Positions 1-8,465 of a stretch of 26,709 nt of DNA are shown here, in pieces (within the stretch, counting starts at the first letter, position 1; the number at the start of each line of letters is the position of its first letter). The DNA is from Palsa-739 sp036512155 (GTDB lineage Bacteria > Actinomycetota > Thermoleophilia > Gaiellales > Gaiellaceae). Below the pieces are notes generated by a model. It searched no databases and was not told the DNA's origin. It worked only from the letters and a program-made list of their open reading frames with translations. Both the position numbers and the translations under genes were made by a program. The DNA lies in NCBI GenBank assembly GCA_036512155.1, contig DATCBD010000063.1:1-26709 (forward strand), read 5' to 3'.

Positions 1-300
1 CGCTCAACAATGTGACGTTGTGTAAGGTCGAGCGCGTCGCGACGACGGCGCTGCGCGGTTCCCGTCCGTGCGACGGACTTCTGTCGCTGACGACGAGGTG
101 GACGGCATCGTTTGCGTTCAGCTCGGTGACAACGCGCGAGAGACTGCGTCTTCGCTAGCTTCCGTCGTCGTGGTGTCTCTCGCCCCTTCGTCGTTCACGT
201 CCTCGACTTCGATGCCGGGGCGGAGAGGCTGCGCAGCTCGGCTGACACGCTCGGCGGAGCACGAGACGCCCAGATCCGGTCTAGCTGCCGGCGAGAGCGC
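1..300. other. Leading stretch with no supported gene
   Basis: Frame 1 and the frame used by bases 3-173 are broken by stops well before the first gene. One + frame stays open from about 68 to 304, but its product is Ser/Ala/Arg-rich, has no recognisable motif and no ribosome binding site. A - strand frame open across 118-1005 mostly mirrors the lyase gene. This could be a promoter region or the decayed end of a neighbouring gene. I see no clear hairpin or repeat. Confidence 0.4.
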
Positions 301-1233
301 ATGACCCAGACCGACGTCAGGGTCGTCGAGGTCGGCCCGCGGGACGGACTCCAGTCGGTAGCGCAGACGATGTCCACGACGGCGAAGTGCCGTTGGATCG
401 ACGCACTCGCCGCTGCCGGATTGCGCGACATACAGGTCGGCTCGTTCGTCTCTCCGCGTGCGCTGCCCCAGATGGCCGACTGTGCGGATGTCGTACGTCA
501 CGCGTTGACCATCCTGGACCTGCGGGTGTCGGTGCTCGTGCCGAACCTTCGCTATGCACAAGTCGCCTTGGATGCCGGCGTGCATGTCCTGACGATCCCG
601 GTGTCCGTGAGCGAGCCACACTCGATCGCGAACATCCGGAAGACCCACGACGAGATCGTCGAGGACGTCCGCGCGATCGTCGCGTTGCGCGAAAAGCGGT
701 ACCGAGGGACGCAGATCGAGGTCGGCCTTGCGACCGCTTTCGGATGCACCATCCAGGGCGTCGTCCCCGAGGACGACGTGATCCGGCTGGCGCGCCGCGT
801 GGCAGAGTGCGGTGTCGACTCCATTCATCCCGCCGACACCGTCGGTTTCGCGAGCCCGACGCAGATTCGACGGCTGGTTCCACGGCTGCGCGTCGAGGTA
901 GGCGATAAGTGTGGCGGGGTCCATCTGCACAACACCCGCGGCCAGGGACTGGCCAATGTCGTCGCGGCACTCGACGTCGGCGTTAACGCCTTCGACTCGT
1001 CGCACGGCGGCCTTGGAGGTTGTCCCTACGCCCCGGGTGCCACGGGAAACATTGTGACCGAAGATCTCGTCTTTCTGCTCGAGTCCATGGGACTGCGCAC
1101 GGGAATTGACATCGAGCGGCTGATCGAGGCTCGCTCGATTCTCGCCGCTGGGTTGCCCGGGGAGGAGCTCTACGGCTTCATCGCCGACGCGGGGCTCCCG
1201 AAGGCGTTCGTTTCCGCAACGGCCGCCGCGTGA
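301..1233 (+). CDS. HMG-CoA lyase-family protein (HMGL-like aldolase/lyase)
   Basis: A 310-residue TIM-barrel lyase of the hydroxymethylglutaryl-CoA lyase family. These enzymes use a divalent metal to split a 3-hydroxyacyl-CoA such as HMG-CoA or citramalyl-CoA into two smaller products. Visible hallmarks are the opening GPRDGLQ motif (Arg14, Asp15), the SFVSP-x3-PQMAD stretch near 48-60, the metal pair His208-x-His210, and the loop GLGGCPYAPGATGN with the expected catalytic Cys241 and Asn250. These match the spacing of human HMGCL Arg41/Asp42, His233/His235, Cys266 and Asn275. Length is normal for bacterial members. The stop overlaps the GTG of the next gene by 4 nt, so lyase and CoA-transferase are probably co-translated. 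Such a pair suggests activation of a free acid to its CoA ester, then cleavage. The exact substrate (HMG, citramalate or another branched hydroxyacid) is not readable from sequence. Confidence 0.85.
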   Translation: MTQTDVRVVEVGPRDGLQSVAQTMSTTAKCRWIDALAAAGLRDIQVGSFVSPRALPQMADCADVVRHALTILDLRVSVLVPNLRYAQVALDAGVHVLTIPVSVSEPHSIANIRKTHDEIVEDVRAIVALREKRYRGTQIEVGLATAFGCTIQGVVPEDDVIRLARRVAECGVDSIHPADTVGFASPTQIRRLVPRLRVEVGDKCGGVHLHNTRGQGLANVVAALDVGVNAFDSSHGGLGGCPYAPGATGNIVTEDLVFLLESMGLRTGIDIERLIEARSILAAGLPGEELYGFIADAGLPKAFVSATAAA

Positions 1234-2438
1234 GCGACGTCGAGTCCGACCAGCTTCCGCTCGCAGGGGTCCGGGTCGTCGAGTTCTCGCACGTCGTCAT
1301 GGGGCCAACCTGCGGCCTCGTTCTCGCCGACCTCGGCGCCGACGTCGTCAAGGTCGAGCCTCCGATCGGCGGGGATAAGACGAGATACCTCGGAGCGGCC
1401 GGCGCCGGTCTCTTCACGACCTACAGTCGGAACAAGCGGAGTGTCGCAGCGGATGTCCACAACTCCGACGGTCTCGCCTTCATACGCCGCCTCATCGCGC
1501 AAGCGGACGTCCTGATCGAGAACTTCCGCCCGGGCGCAATCGACGCGGTCGGACTCGACTACGCCTCGCTCCGCGAAGAAACCCCTCGCCTCGTCTACTG
1601 CTCGCTCAAAGGCTTTCTCTCGGGTCCATACGAGCACCGGGTCGCCCTGGACGAGGTCGTGCAGATGATGGGCGGCCTGGCCTACATGACAGGACCGCCC
1701 GGTCAGCCGCTTCGAGTCGGCGCGTCCGTCAACGACATCATGGGCGCCGTCTTCGCCGTTGCTGGTGTCGTCTCGGCGCTCTACGAGCGTGAGCGTACGG
1801 GGCGTGGCAGGCTCGTCAAGGCCGGACTCTTCGAGAACAACGCATTCTTGGTCGCGCAGCACATGGCCCGTTTTGCGATCACTGGGGAGGCGTCGCTTCC
1901 GATGCCGGTGCGGGAATTCGGCTGGGCGGTATACGACGTGTTCGAGACGAGCGATGACGAGCGCGTCTTTGTGGCCGTCGTGACAGACACCCAGTGGCGT
2001 ACGTTCTGTGACGCCTTCGATCTGGCCGAGCTCGCCGACATGGAGGCTCTCACCACCAACCAACTGCGCGTTGAATCGCGCGAGTGGCTGATCCCGCAGC
2101 TCGCGGGCGTCCTCCGACGCCGCACGCGAGACGAGATCTGCACCATCTGCGAACGCGCCGGCGTAGGTTTCGCTCCGATTCGTCGTCCCGACGAGCTGTT
2201 CGCCGACCCGCACCTCTCGAGGTCGGATGCGAGAGTCGACGTCACGCTTGACGACGGCACGGAAACCTGGCTGCCCGCGCTTCCGATCGAGCTCGACGGC
2301 CGGCGTCCGCGCGGCGGGCGCAACGCTCCACGCCTCGGCGAGCACACCGTCGAGGTCGCTGAAGCGCTCGGCTACAGCTCGGAGGAGATCGGCAGTCTCA
2401 TCGATGCCGGCGTGCTTGCGGCGCCGAACCGCGACTGA
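1230..2438 (+). CDS. Class III CoA-transferase (CaiB/BaiF family)
   Basis: A 402-residue cytoplasmic member of the CaiB/BaiF (formyl-CoA transferase) family, which moves CoA between carboxylic acids through an aspartyl-CoA thioester. The N-terminal core reads LAGVRVVEFSHVVMGP, then GADVVKVEPP, the NKRS motif near 68-71 and ENFRPG at 97-102. The expected nucleophile is Asp169 in GASVNDIMGA, the same residue number as in oxalate-degrading formyl-CoA transferase. The GTG start is fixed by the GTGA overlap with the lyase stop. With an HMGL-type lyase next door, likely substrates are dicarboxylic or hydroxy-dicarboxylic acids (compare succinyl-CoA:HMG or glutarate transferases), but this is inference. 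Only 7 nt separate its stop from the stop of the convergent response-regulator gene, leaving no room for a separate terminator. Confidence 0.88.
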   Translation: MSDVESDQLPLAGVRVVEFSHVVMGPTCGLVLADLGADVVKVEPPIGGDKTRYLGAAGAGLFTTYSRNKRSVAADVHNSDGLAFIRRLIAQADVLIENFRPGAIDAVGLDYASLREETPRLVYCSLKGFLSGPYEHRVALDEVVQMMGGLAYMTGPPGQPLRVGASVNDIMGAVFAVAGVVSALYERERTGRGRLVKAGLFENNAFLVAQHMARFAITGEASLPMPVREFGWAVYDVFETSDDERVFVAVVTDTQWRTFCDAFDLAELADMEALTTNQLRVESREWLIPQLAGVLRRRTRDEICTICERAGVGFAPIRRPDELFADPHLSRSDARVDVTLDDGTETWLPALPIELDGRRPRGGRNAPRLGEHTVEVAEALGYSSEEIGSLIDAGVLAAPNRD

Positions 2439-2445
2439 AACCTCG

Positions 2446-3138
2446 TCAGCGCGCGGCCGGCGCCGAGGCTGTCCAGCGATACAGGTGCTCGGGCCGGCCT
2501 GCGGCTCCGTACCGGAGCGTGAAGTCGACCGCTCCTGAGTCGGCGAGGAATCGGAGGTACCGCCTCGCGACGCCCTGGCTGATCCCGGCACGCGCGGCGA
2601 GCTCGGCGGTCGAGAGTGCGGAGTCCGAGCCCCTCAGCATCGATGCGACGAGCGTCAGCGTCGGCGGCGAGATCCCCTTGGGCAGCGACGCCTCACTGCT
2701 CGTCCGCAGCAGTCCGTACAGACGGTCGATGTCGCGCTGCTCGGCCTGGCGCATGTCGGCGAGCTGGCGGCGAGCTTCGGCGTACGTCTCGAGCCGGTCT
2801 CGAAAGGTGACGAACGTGAACGGCTTGACGATGTAATGGACGACTCCGAGGTGCATCGCGTCTCGGAGCACGTCGACGTCCTTCGCCGACGTGATCGCGA
2901 TCACGTCGACGGACGGCGCGGCGCCCGCGCGCAGCTTGCGCATCATCTCGATGCCGTTCTCGTCCGGGAGATAGATGTCGAGGAGAACGAGGTCGGGGCG
3001 GAGCTTCTCCACGAGCGCGCGCGCCTCGCGGCCAGTCGTCGCGTCGCCGACAACGTCGAAGCCCGGGACGCGCTCGACGAACTGACGATGCACCGAGACG
3101 GCCATGAAGTCGTCGTCCACGACGAGCGTCCGGATCAC
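2446..3138 (-). CDS. Two-component response regulator, CitB/DcuR type
   Basis: A 230-residue regulator with an N-terminal receiver domain (about 1-120) and a C-terminal winged-helix-like DNA-binding domain (about 165-225). The receiver shows the acidic pocket Asp8-Asp9-Asp10, phosphoacceptor Asp54 in VLLDIYLP, the ITSAKD switch-threonine region and the conserved Lys in IVKPF near 105. The output half includes LSTAELAARAGISQGVARRYLRFL, fitting the CitB/DcuR helix-turn-helix. The ATG overlaps the kinase stop by 4 nt, so the two proteins are a cognate pair. Family members usually answer extracellular citrate or C4-dicarboxylates. Here the likely target is the divergent ABC importer at 5023 or the CoA-transferase/lyase pair. 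That assignment is inference from position. Confidence 0.9.
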   Translation of the reverse strand: MIRTLVVDDDFMAVSVHRQFVERVPGFDVVGDATTGREARALVEKLRPDLVLLDIYLPDENGIEMMRKLRAGAAPSVDVIAITSAKDVDVLRDAMHLGVVHYIVKPFTFVTFRDRLETYAEARRQLADMRQAEQRDIDRLYGLLRTSSEASLPKGISPPTLTLVASMLRGSDSALSTAELAARAGISQGVARRYLRFLADSGAVDFTLRYGAAGRPEHLYRWTASAPAAR

Positions 3139-4757
3139 GACCGGACCCTTTCGACCGAGCGCAGCGGCAGCCGGACGGTGAAGCGGGCGCCGTCGACGTT
3201 CTCGACCTGGATCGTGCCGTGCCGGCGTCTGACCTCCTGGCTGACGAGCGCGAGGCCGAGGCCGCGCTTGTGCTCGCCGTCGCGGGCGATCTTGGTCGTA
3301 AAGCCGTCGCGAAAGATCTCCTCGGTCAGCGCCGGATCGACTCCGGGACCGGAGTCGTGGATCGCGATCACGAGCTCGCCTCCCTCGACGTGCAGCGCGA
3401 TGTCGACGTGGCCGCCTCCTCCGCCTGCGGAGGCTGACTCGAGCGCGTTGTCGATCAGGTTGCCGAGCATCGCAACGAGCGAGCGGACGTCCTCGAGCTC
3501 CGTCGGCAGCTCGGTCGCATGGATGTCGAGCTTTACGCCGTGCTCGCTCGCGAGGGCGGCCTTGCCGAGGAGCAACGCGGCGAGGATCGGGTCGCCGACG
3601 CGGTCGACGAGCGACGCGGCCAGCTCCTGGTGCAGGAGCGACGAGCGGTTGATCTCCTGGACGGCGTCTTCGTAGCGGCCGAGCTCGATTAGGCCGCTGA
3701 TCACGTGCAGCCTGTGCTGGAACTCGTGCTCCTGCGCACGCAACGCGTCGGCGAGCTTGCGCACATCGTGCAGCTCGCGCGAGAGCGCGTCGAGCTCGGT
3801 GCGATCGCGGAGCGTCACCACTGCGCCGATCGGCCGGCTTCGCACCTCGACCGGCATCCGGTTCGCAACGAGCACGCGCTCTCCGACGAGGACTACCTCG
3901 TCCTGGCCCGAAACGCGCCCCGTTAGCACGTCGCGAACGCGGCCCGACGGCACGACATCCTCCAACTGCCGTCCAACGGCGCCGGCGTCGAGCGCGAGCA
4001 GCCGCTGCGCCTCGTCGTTGATCAGGGTGATCCGCCCCGTCGGATCGACGGTGATCGCGCCCTCGCGGACGCCGTGCAGCATCGCCTCGCGCTGCTCGAG
4101 CAGCGCGCCGATCTCGTCGGGCTCCAGGCCGAACGTCTGCCGCTTCACGCGACGCGCGAGCAGGAAGGCGCCGAGAGTTGCGAGCGTGAGAGCCACGAAC
4201 AGTGGTATGAGGATCACCGGCAGTGATGCCCAGAACTCCGTCGTGAGCGCCTTCTCGAGCACGCCGACGGACACGAGCCCGATCACGCGACCCTGAGCAT
4301 TCCGGATCGGCGTCTTTGCGCGCATCGACTTGCCGAGCGACCCGGGCTGCTCGCCGACGAACGTCTTGCCGGCGAAGACCTGCGCCGGGTTCTCGCCGGG
4401 ATCGTGCAGCAGCGATTTTCCGATCAGCTTCGGATTCGGGTGCGACATGCGGATGCCGCGGCGGTTCGCGACGACGACGAAGGATGCGCCGGTGGCCCGT
4501 CTGACTCGCTCGGCGATCGGGTCGATGATCCGCGCGCCGTTCGGCTGCGTCAGCGCCGCGACGACTTGCCGGTCTGTTGCGACCGTCTGCGCGATCGCAA
4601 GCGACTCGGCGCCGGCCCGTTTCGCGATGTCGTCTCGCGAGTGCAAGTAGACGACGACAGAGGACACTCCAACCGTCAGGGCGATGATCGCGAGCTGCAG
4701 GAGCAAGAGCTGCGTCGAGAGCCGGGGCAGCCGCCTGGACGTCGTGCCGATGCGCAC
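3135..4757 (-). CDS. Sensor histidine kinase, CitA/DcuS type
   Basis: A 540-residue membrane sensor. A first membrane helix at about 17-38 is followed by an extracytoplasmic sensor of about 140 residues (40-175, single-Cache/PASC-like: GASFVVVANRRGIRMSHPNP is typical). Then come a second helix at about 176-201, a cytoplasmic PAS domain at about 220-325, and the kinase core. The phosphoacceptor is most likely His344 in EHEFQHRLHVISGL, which aligns with the DcuS SHEFMNKLH motif. The ATPase has the N box (Asn433, Asn437), G1 box DSGPGV and G2 box RGLGLALV. Domain order matches citrate/C4-dicarboxylate sensors. It is translationally coupled to the response regulator and divergent from the LIV-type importer, whose substrate it may report on. 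Confidence 0.9.
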   Translation of the reverse strand: MRIGTTSRRLPRLSTQLLLLQLAIIALTVGVSSVVVYLHSRDDIAKRAGAESLAIAQTVATDRQVVAALTQPNGARIIDPIAERVRRATGASFVVVANRRGIRMSHPNPKLIGKSLLHDPGENPAQVFAGKTFVGEQPGSLGKSMRAKTPIRNAQGRVIGLVSVGVLEKALTTEFWASLPVILIPLFVALTLATLGAFLLARRVKRQTFGLEPDEIGALLEQREAMLHGVREGAITVDPTGRITLINDEAQRLLALDAGAVGRQLEDVVPSGRVRDVLTGRVSGQDEVVLVGERVLVANRMPVEVRSRPIGAVVTLRDRTELDALSRELHDVRKLADALRAQEHEFQHRLHVISGLIELGRYEDAVQEINRSSLLHQELAASLVDRVGDPILAALLLGKAALASEHGVKLDIHATELPTELEDVRSLVAMLGNLIDNALESASAGGGGGHVDIALHVEGGELVIAIHDSGPGVDPALTEEIFRDGFTTKIARDGEHKRGLGLALVSQEVRRRHGTIQVENVDGARFTVRLPLRSVERVRS

Positions 4758-5022
4758 GGACTCGATCGTAACGCCCTCCGCCCGGCGGACCGAGATCGAA
4801 AATGATCGAAAAGTCCGGCTAATCGGCGGTTAGTGCCGCTTATGTGGACGAATCTGGACAAACGCCGGGATGCGGCGCCACGATCGGCCGCACCGTGAGA
4901 GCGACGATGCTGGTGGAGCGGTCGCCGTCGGCCACAGGGAGCGTCGAGGCTCGCCTCGACAGCATCCTGGGTCGCGGTCCTGGAGCGCCCAAGGTTCCCG
5001 GCAAACGCCTTAGGCGGCACTA
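4758..5022. promoter_or_regulatory. Divergent regulatory region between sensor kinase and LIV importer
   Basis: This 265-bp gap separates two divergent operons and should contain both promoters. Two exact 9-bp direct repeats, GATCGAAAA, lie at 4794-4802 and 4804-4812, exactly 10 bp apart, so they face the same side of the helix. A short inverted repeat CTAA-N7-TTAG follows near 4820. A palindrome with 8-bp arms (GTCGAGGC/GCCTCGAC, 2-bp centre) sits at 4943-4960. A short CGCC-TTA-GGCG at 5006-5016 overlaps the presumed ribosome binding site of the permease gene. I cannot assign -35/-10 boxes with confidence. A small - strand frame running through here has no recognisable motif and looks spurious. 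Confidence 0.6.
4794..4812. promoter_or_regulatory. Tandem 9-bp direct repeat, candidate response-regulator site
   Basis: Two perfect copies of GATCGAAAA are separated by a single T, giving a 10-bp period. They start 37 bp upstream of the kinase start codon, and AT-rich sequence stands out in this GC-rich DNA. Response regulators commonly bind in-phase direct repeats, so binding by the regulator encoded at 2446-3138 is a reasonable but untested inference. Confidence 0.4.
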
Positions 5023-5901
5023 GTGCAGTTGTTCTGGTTGTCCGTTGGTTTCGGGTTTGTCACGGCGTCGGTGCTCGCGATCGCAGCCGTTGGCCTGAGC
5101 CTCCAGTTCGGAATCACGAACTACGTCAACTTCGCCTACGGCGACTTCATGGCGTTGGGCGGGTTCTTCACGTACGTCCTGAACAGCCAGGTCCTGCACA
5201 TCAACATCTGGATCGCCCTGACGATCGGGTCGTTGGGGATGGGCGTGCTTGCGGTGATCATCAACCGACTGATCCTCGGCCCCTTCGCGCGGCGGTTCAG
5301 CAAGAGCCACTACGTGCTCATCGTCACCTTCGGTCTCTCGCTGATCATGCTCAACGTGGAGTACTCGATCTGGGGCGCTCAGGTCCGCTTCTTCAACATG
5401 CCGATCTCGGCGGCCCTGCACATCGGGCCGTTGCTGCTGACGAGAAACCAGCTGATCGTGATGGCGGTCGCCGTCGTGCTGATGGTCGCCGTCCACACGA
5501 TGCTGAAGACGACCCGACTCGGAAAGTCGATGCGTGCGATGTCGGACAACACGACACTCGCGATGACGAGCGGGATCGACACGAAGCGGATCACCACGAT
5601 CACTTGGTTTCTGTCGGGCACCCTCGCCGGAGTGGCAGGGACCGTCCTGGGCATCAGCGAGGGCAACCTGACTCCCGCCTCGGGCGAGCTCTTTCTTTTC
5701 GTGATCTTCGCCGCCGTGATCGTCGGCGGCGTCGGGAGCATCTACGGGGCGATGGCGGGAGCGATCCTGATTGGGCTGGCGACCGAGATCTCGGCGGCGT
5801 TCATCAACCCGTCGTACAAGCTCGACATCGCCTTCGTGATCTTGATCGTCACGCTGCTGATCCGGCCGAGCGGGCTGTTCGCACGGCCGGGAACGGCGTA
5901 G
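5023..5901 (+). CDS. LIV-type ABC transporter permease, LivH family
   Basis: A 292-residue inner-membrane permease of the branched-chain amino acid (HAAT) ABC family. The sequence is nearly all hydrophobic helices, with the family motif FGITNYVNFAYGDFMALGGF at about 29-48, the charged cytoplasmic stretch LGKSMRAMSDNTTLAMTSGID near 166-186 that docks the ATPase, and the late VIVGGVGSIYGAMAGA motif. The GTG start at 5023 gives an N-terminus ending directly in helix 1, and a GGCGG stretch 6-10 nt upstream can serve as ribosome binding site. It is the first gene of a five-gene importer operon, 4 nt before the LivM-type partner. LIV-type systems also carry amides, urea and organic acids, so branched-chain amino acids should not be assumed as substrate, especially beside a CitA-type sensor. 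Confidence 0.92.
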   Translation: MQLFWLSVGFGFVTASVLAIAAVGLSLQFGITNYVNFAYGDFMALGGFFTYVLNSQVLHINIWIALTIGSLGMGVLAVIINRLILGPFARRFSKSHYVLIVTFGLSLIMLNVEYSIWGAQVRFFNMPISAALHIGPLLLTRNQLIVMAVAVVLMVAVHTMLKTTRLGKSMRAMSDNTTLAMTSGIDTKRITTITWFLSGTLAGVAGTVLGISEGNLTPASGELFLFVIFAAVIVGGVGSIYGAMAGAILIGLATEISAAFINPSYKLDIAFVILIVTLLIRPSGLFARPGTA

Positions 5902-5905
5902 ACGC

Positions 5906-6910
5906 ATGGTCTACTACGTCTTCACGCTCGTCTTCTTCCTGTTCGACTACTTCATCCTGGCGATGGGGTTGAACATCCAGTACGGCGAGACCGGGATCTT
6001 GAACTTCGCGTACATCGGCTTCGTGGCGATCGGCGCGTACTTCACCGGCGTCTTCAGCCTCCCGAGCTCCCTCAACACCGGACAGCACTACATCCTCGGG
6101 CTCGGCCTCCCGTTCCCGATCAATCTGCTGCTGGGCGGACTGGCAGCGATGTTCTTCGCCCTGTTCGTCGCGCTCATCACGCTTCGCCGCTTGCGAACGG
6201 ACTACCTCGCGATCGTCCTGATCTCGCTGTCACTCGTGCTCTACGACTTCTGCAACAACTACGTGTCGCTCTTCAATGGCGCCGACGGCCTCTACAACGT
6301 TCCGGAGCCTTTCGCGAAGGCGTTGGGTCTCACAGTCAACTCCTTCATTCCCTTCTTCGCCTGTGTGACCGCGGTCGTGTCGCTGCTCATGTGGTTCGTG
6401 ATGAGCCGGGTGACGCGGGCGCCGATGGGGCGCACGTTCAGGGCGATTCGGGACGACCACGTCGTCGCCGCAGCACTCGGCAAGAACGTCTTTTGGATGC
6501 AGCTCAAGTCGATGCTGATCGGCTCGTTCTACGCCGGCATCGGCGGCGGCCTCCTGATCCAGTTCGGCGGTTCGTTCAATCCGACCGCCTGGCTCCCGGG
6601 CGAGACGTTCGTAGTGTTCGCCGTACTGATCGTCGGCGGCGCCGGCAACAACATCGGCATGTTCGTCGGCGCACTGCTGGTCGAGACACTGCTCGTCCAT
6701 CTGCCGGCCTTTCTGCCAGAGATCCCGGGCCATCCGGGCCTCATCGAGTACTTCGACTTGGCGCTGGTCGGAATCGTTCTCATGGCGATGCTCTGGTTCC
6801 GCCCCCAGGGCGTCGTGCCCGAGCGGCTCCGACGGGCAGCGAGCTTCGGGGTGGACCGGCCCCTCGCCGAGAAACCCGGGAGCATGGGCGAAACGAGCAT
6901 CCCGGCGTGA
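5906..6910 (+). CDS. LIV-type ABC transporter permease, LivM family
   Basis: A 334-residue second permease of the same importer. It carries the LivM signature GLNIQYGETGILNFAYIGF at about 22-40, the ATPase-coupling loop RAPMGRTFRAIRDDHVVAAALGKNV near 171-195, and the closing VLIVGGAGNNIGMFVGA and WFRPQGVVPERLRR motifs. Length is usual for bacterial LivM without the long N-terminal extension of the E. coli protein. It starts 4 nt after the LivH-type gene, and its TGA overlaps the ATG of the LivG-type ATPase (ATGA), indicating tight translational coupling. With its partner it forms the membrane channel. Confidence 0.92.
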   Translation: MVYYVFTLVFFLFDYFILAMGLNIQYGETGILNFAYIGFVAIGAYFTGVFSLPSSLNTGQHYILGLGLPFPINLLLGGLAAMFFALFVALITLRRLRTDYLAIVLISLSLVLYDFCNNYVSLFNGADGLYNVPEPFAKALGLTVNSFIPFFACVTAVVSLLMWFVMSRVTRAPMGRTFRAIRDDHVVAAALGKNVFWMQLKSMLIGSFYAGIGGGLLIQFGGSFNPTAWLPGETFVVFAVLIVGGAGNNIGMFVGALLVETLLVHLPAFLPEIPGHPGLIEYFDLALVGIVLMAMLWFRPQGVVPERLRRAASFGVDRPLAEKPGSMGETSIPA

Positions 6911-7734
6911 TGAGCCAGGTCGGAGTCCTCGACTCCGTAGCCCAGACCTTGCGGATACCTGCGCTGCGCTGCGAGGGCATCACGAAGGCGTTCCAGGGCG
7001 TGCACGCCGTCAACGGTGCCTCCTTCGACATTCCCAACGGGCAGATCACTGCGCTCATCGGTCCGAACGGCGCCGGCAAGACGACGGTCGTCAACATCCT
7101 CTCCGGCGCGATGACCTGCGACGGCGGCCGGGAGTTCATCGGCGAGACCGAGGTCACCAACTGGCCCAGCTACAAGGTCGCGCGGCTCGGCCTGATGCGG
7201 ACGTTCCAGCTCTCCCGTGAGCTCGGTGGGCTGACAGTCCTCGAGAACCTCCTCGTCGCGCCCGCCCACCAGGCGGGTGAGTCCTTCGTCAACGTGCTGC
7301 TCCGCCCGGGGCTGATCCGGCGCCAGGAACGCGAGCACGCCGAGCGCGCCCTTCAGGTGCTCGAGACGTACGGCCTCTACGAGCTGCGAGACAGTCGGGC
7401 GAGGGAGCTGTCGGGCGGCCAGAAGAAGCTGCTCGAGATCGCGCGTGCAGTCATGGCGTCGCCGAAGATCCTGGTCCTCGACGAGCCGATGGCGGGGGTC
7501 AACCCGGCGCTGATCGAGCGCATCGGGGGGTACATCATCGACCTCAAGCAAAGCGGCGTCACCGTGCTGATGGTCGAGCACAACTTGAACGTCGTCGAGC
7601 GGATTTGCGACTACGTGATCGTGCTCGCGGAGGGTCGGACGCTTGCGACGGGCCGCCTCAGCGAGCTGCGGGAGAACGCCGAAGTCGTCAAGGCCTATCT
7701 GGGTGAGGTCATCGATGCCAGCGCTGTTCGCTGA
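6910..7734 (+). CDS. LIV-type ABC transporter ATPase, LivG family
   Basis: A 274-residue ATP-binding subunit. Walker A is GPNGAGKT at 51-58, the Q-loop Gln is in MRTFQLSREL (residue 100), the ABC signature LSGGQKK is at 168-174, Walker B ILVLDEP at 187-193, and the switch His is in VEHN (residue 224). The frame is open far upstream of 6910, but the ATG at 6910 overlaps the permease stop and gives a normal LivG N-terminus with about 20 extra residues before the ABC core. The C-terminal VVKAYLGE motif, typical of LivG, is present. It pairs with the LivF-type ATPase to energise import. Its last 20 nt overlap the LivF-type gene. Confidence 0.92.
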   Translation: MSQVGVLDSVAQTLRIPALRCEGITKAFQGVHAVNGASFDIPNGQITALIGPNGAGKTTVVNILSGAMTCDGGREFIGETEVTNWPSYKVARLGLMRTFQLSRELGGLTVLENLLVAPAHQAGESFVNVLLRPGLIRRQEREHAERALQVLETYGLYELRDSRARELSGGQKKLLEIARAVMASPKILVLDEPMAGVNPALIERIGGYIIDLKQSGVTVLMVEHNLNVVERICDYVIVLAEGRTLATGRLSELRENAEVVKAYLGEVIDASAVR

Positions 7735-8446
7735 GGGCGTCTCGGCCGGCTACGGCCGCGTTCCGATCATCAACGACATCACCCTGGCTGCTGACACCGG
7801 CGCGGTCACGACCATCATCGGCCCGAACGGTGCCGGGAAGTCGACGTTCGCGAAGACGTTGGTCGGGATTCTCAAGCCGATGTCGGGAAGGATCACGGTG
7901 AACGATTTCGACATCACCACGATCCCCGGGCATCAGATCCCGCGGCGCGGACTCGTCTACGTGCCGCAGAACGACAACGTCTTCAAGCGACTGACGGTGC
8001 GCGAGAACCTGGAGGTCGGCGGGTTCGCCTCGAAGGGTGACACGTCGGCGCGCATGGAGGAGATCCTGGGCATCTTCACCGACCTCCGCGACGCGACGGA
8101 GAAGAAGGCAGGCTTCCTCTCAGGCGGTCAGCAAAACCTGCTCGCTATCGCCCGGGCGCTCATGGTCGACCCGTCGGTGATCGTTCTCGACGAGCCCACC
8201 GCCGGCCTCTCGCCCACCTACACCGACGTCGTGTGGAACCAGATCGCGCGGATCTCGCAACTCGACAGGGCGGTGCTCGTGGTCGAGCAGAACGTCGAGC
8301 GCGCCCTCAAGCACTCGGATTTCGTGCACATCTTCGTGGCGGGCCGCGATCACGTCCACGGGCCGGCGAGGGAGATCGCCGAGCTTGATCTGGCGTCGAT
8401 CTTCCTCGGTCGGTCATACGCCGGAGTTCCAGACCAAGCCATCTAG
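7715..8446 (+). CDS. LIV-type ABC transporter ATPase, LivF family
   Basis: A 243-residue second ATPase. Walker A GPNGAGKS is at 36-43, the Q-loop in YVPQNDNVF (Gln85), signature LSGGQQ at 135-140 and Walker B VIVLDEP at 155-161. The switch position reads VEQN rather than VEHN, as is usual in LivF proteins, with Gln in place of His. The ATG at 7715 was chosen because GGTGAGG lies just upstream and the protein then begins at the first beta strand. An earlier in-frame start at 7643 would add 24 unconserved residues inside the preceding gene. It overlaps the LivG-type gene by 20 nt. Confidence 0.9.
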   Translation: MPALFAEGVSAGYGRVPIINDITLAADTGAVTTIIGPNGAGKSTFAKTLVGILKPMSGRITVNDFDITTIPGHQIPRRGLVYVPQNDNVFKRLTVRENLEVGGFASKGDTSARMEEILGIFTDLRDATEKKAGFLSGGQQNLLAIARALMVDPSVIVLDEPTAGLSPTYTDVVWNQIARISQLDRAVLVVEQNVERALKHSDFVHIFVAGRDHVHGPAREIAELDLASIFLGRSYAGVPDQAI

Positions 8447-8465
8447 CGCACAAGGAGGAAGTTGG

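Noticed and set aside
68..304. Small + frame (78 aa) before the HMGL-family gene
   Set aside because: No ribosome binding site or motif; cannot be distinguished from chance in GC-rich DNA.
1170..2591. Long - strand frame (473 aa) opposite the CoA-transferase
   Set aside because: Arises from codon bias in the CaiB/BaiF gene and would run into the response-regulator gene; no motif.
4676..5020. Small - strand frame (114 aa) through the divergent promoter region
   Set aside because: Arg/Ser-rich, overlaps the kinase start in another frame, no ribosome binding site; the region is better explained as regulatory.
5020..5907. Long - strand frame (295 aa) opposite the LivH-type permease
   Set aside because: Its product is Arg/Asp/His-rich low complexity, the usual mirror of a hydrophobic GC-rich gene; the + strand protein has clear LivH motifs.
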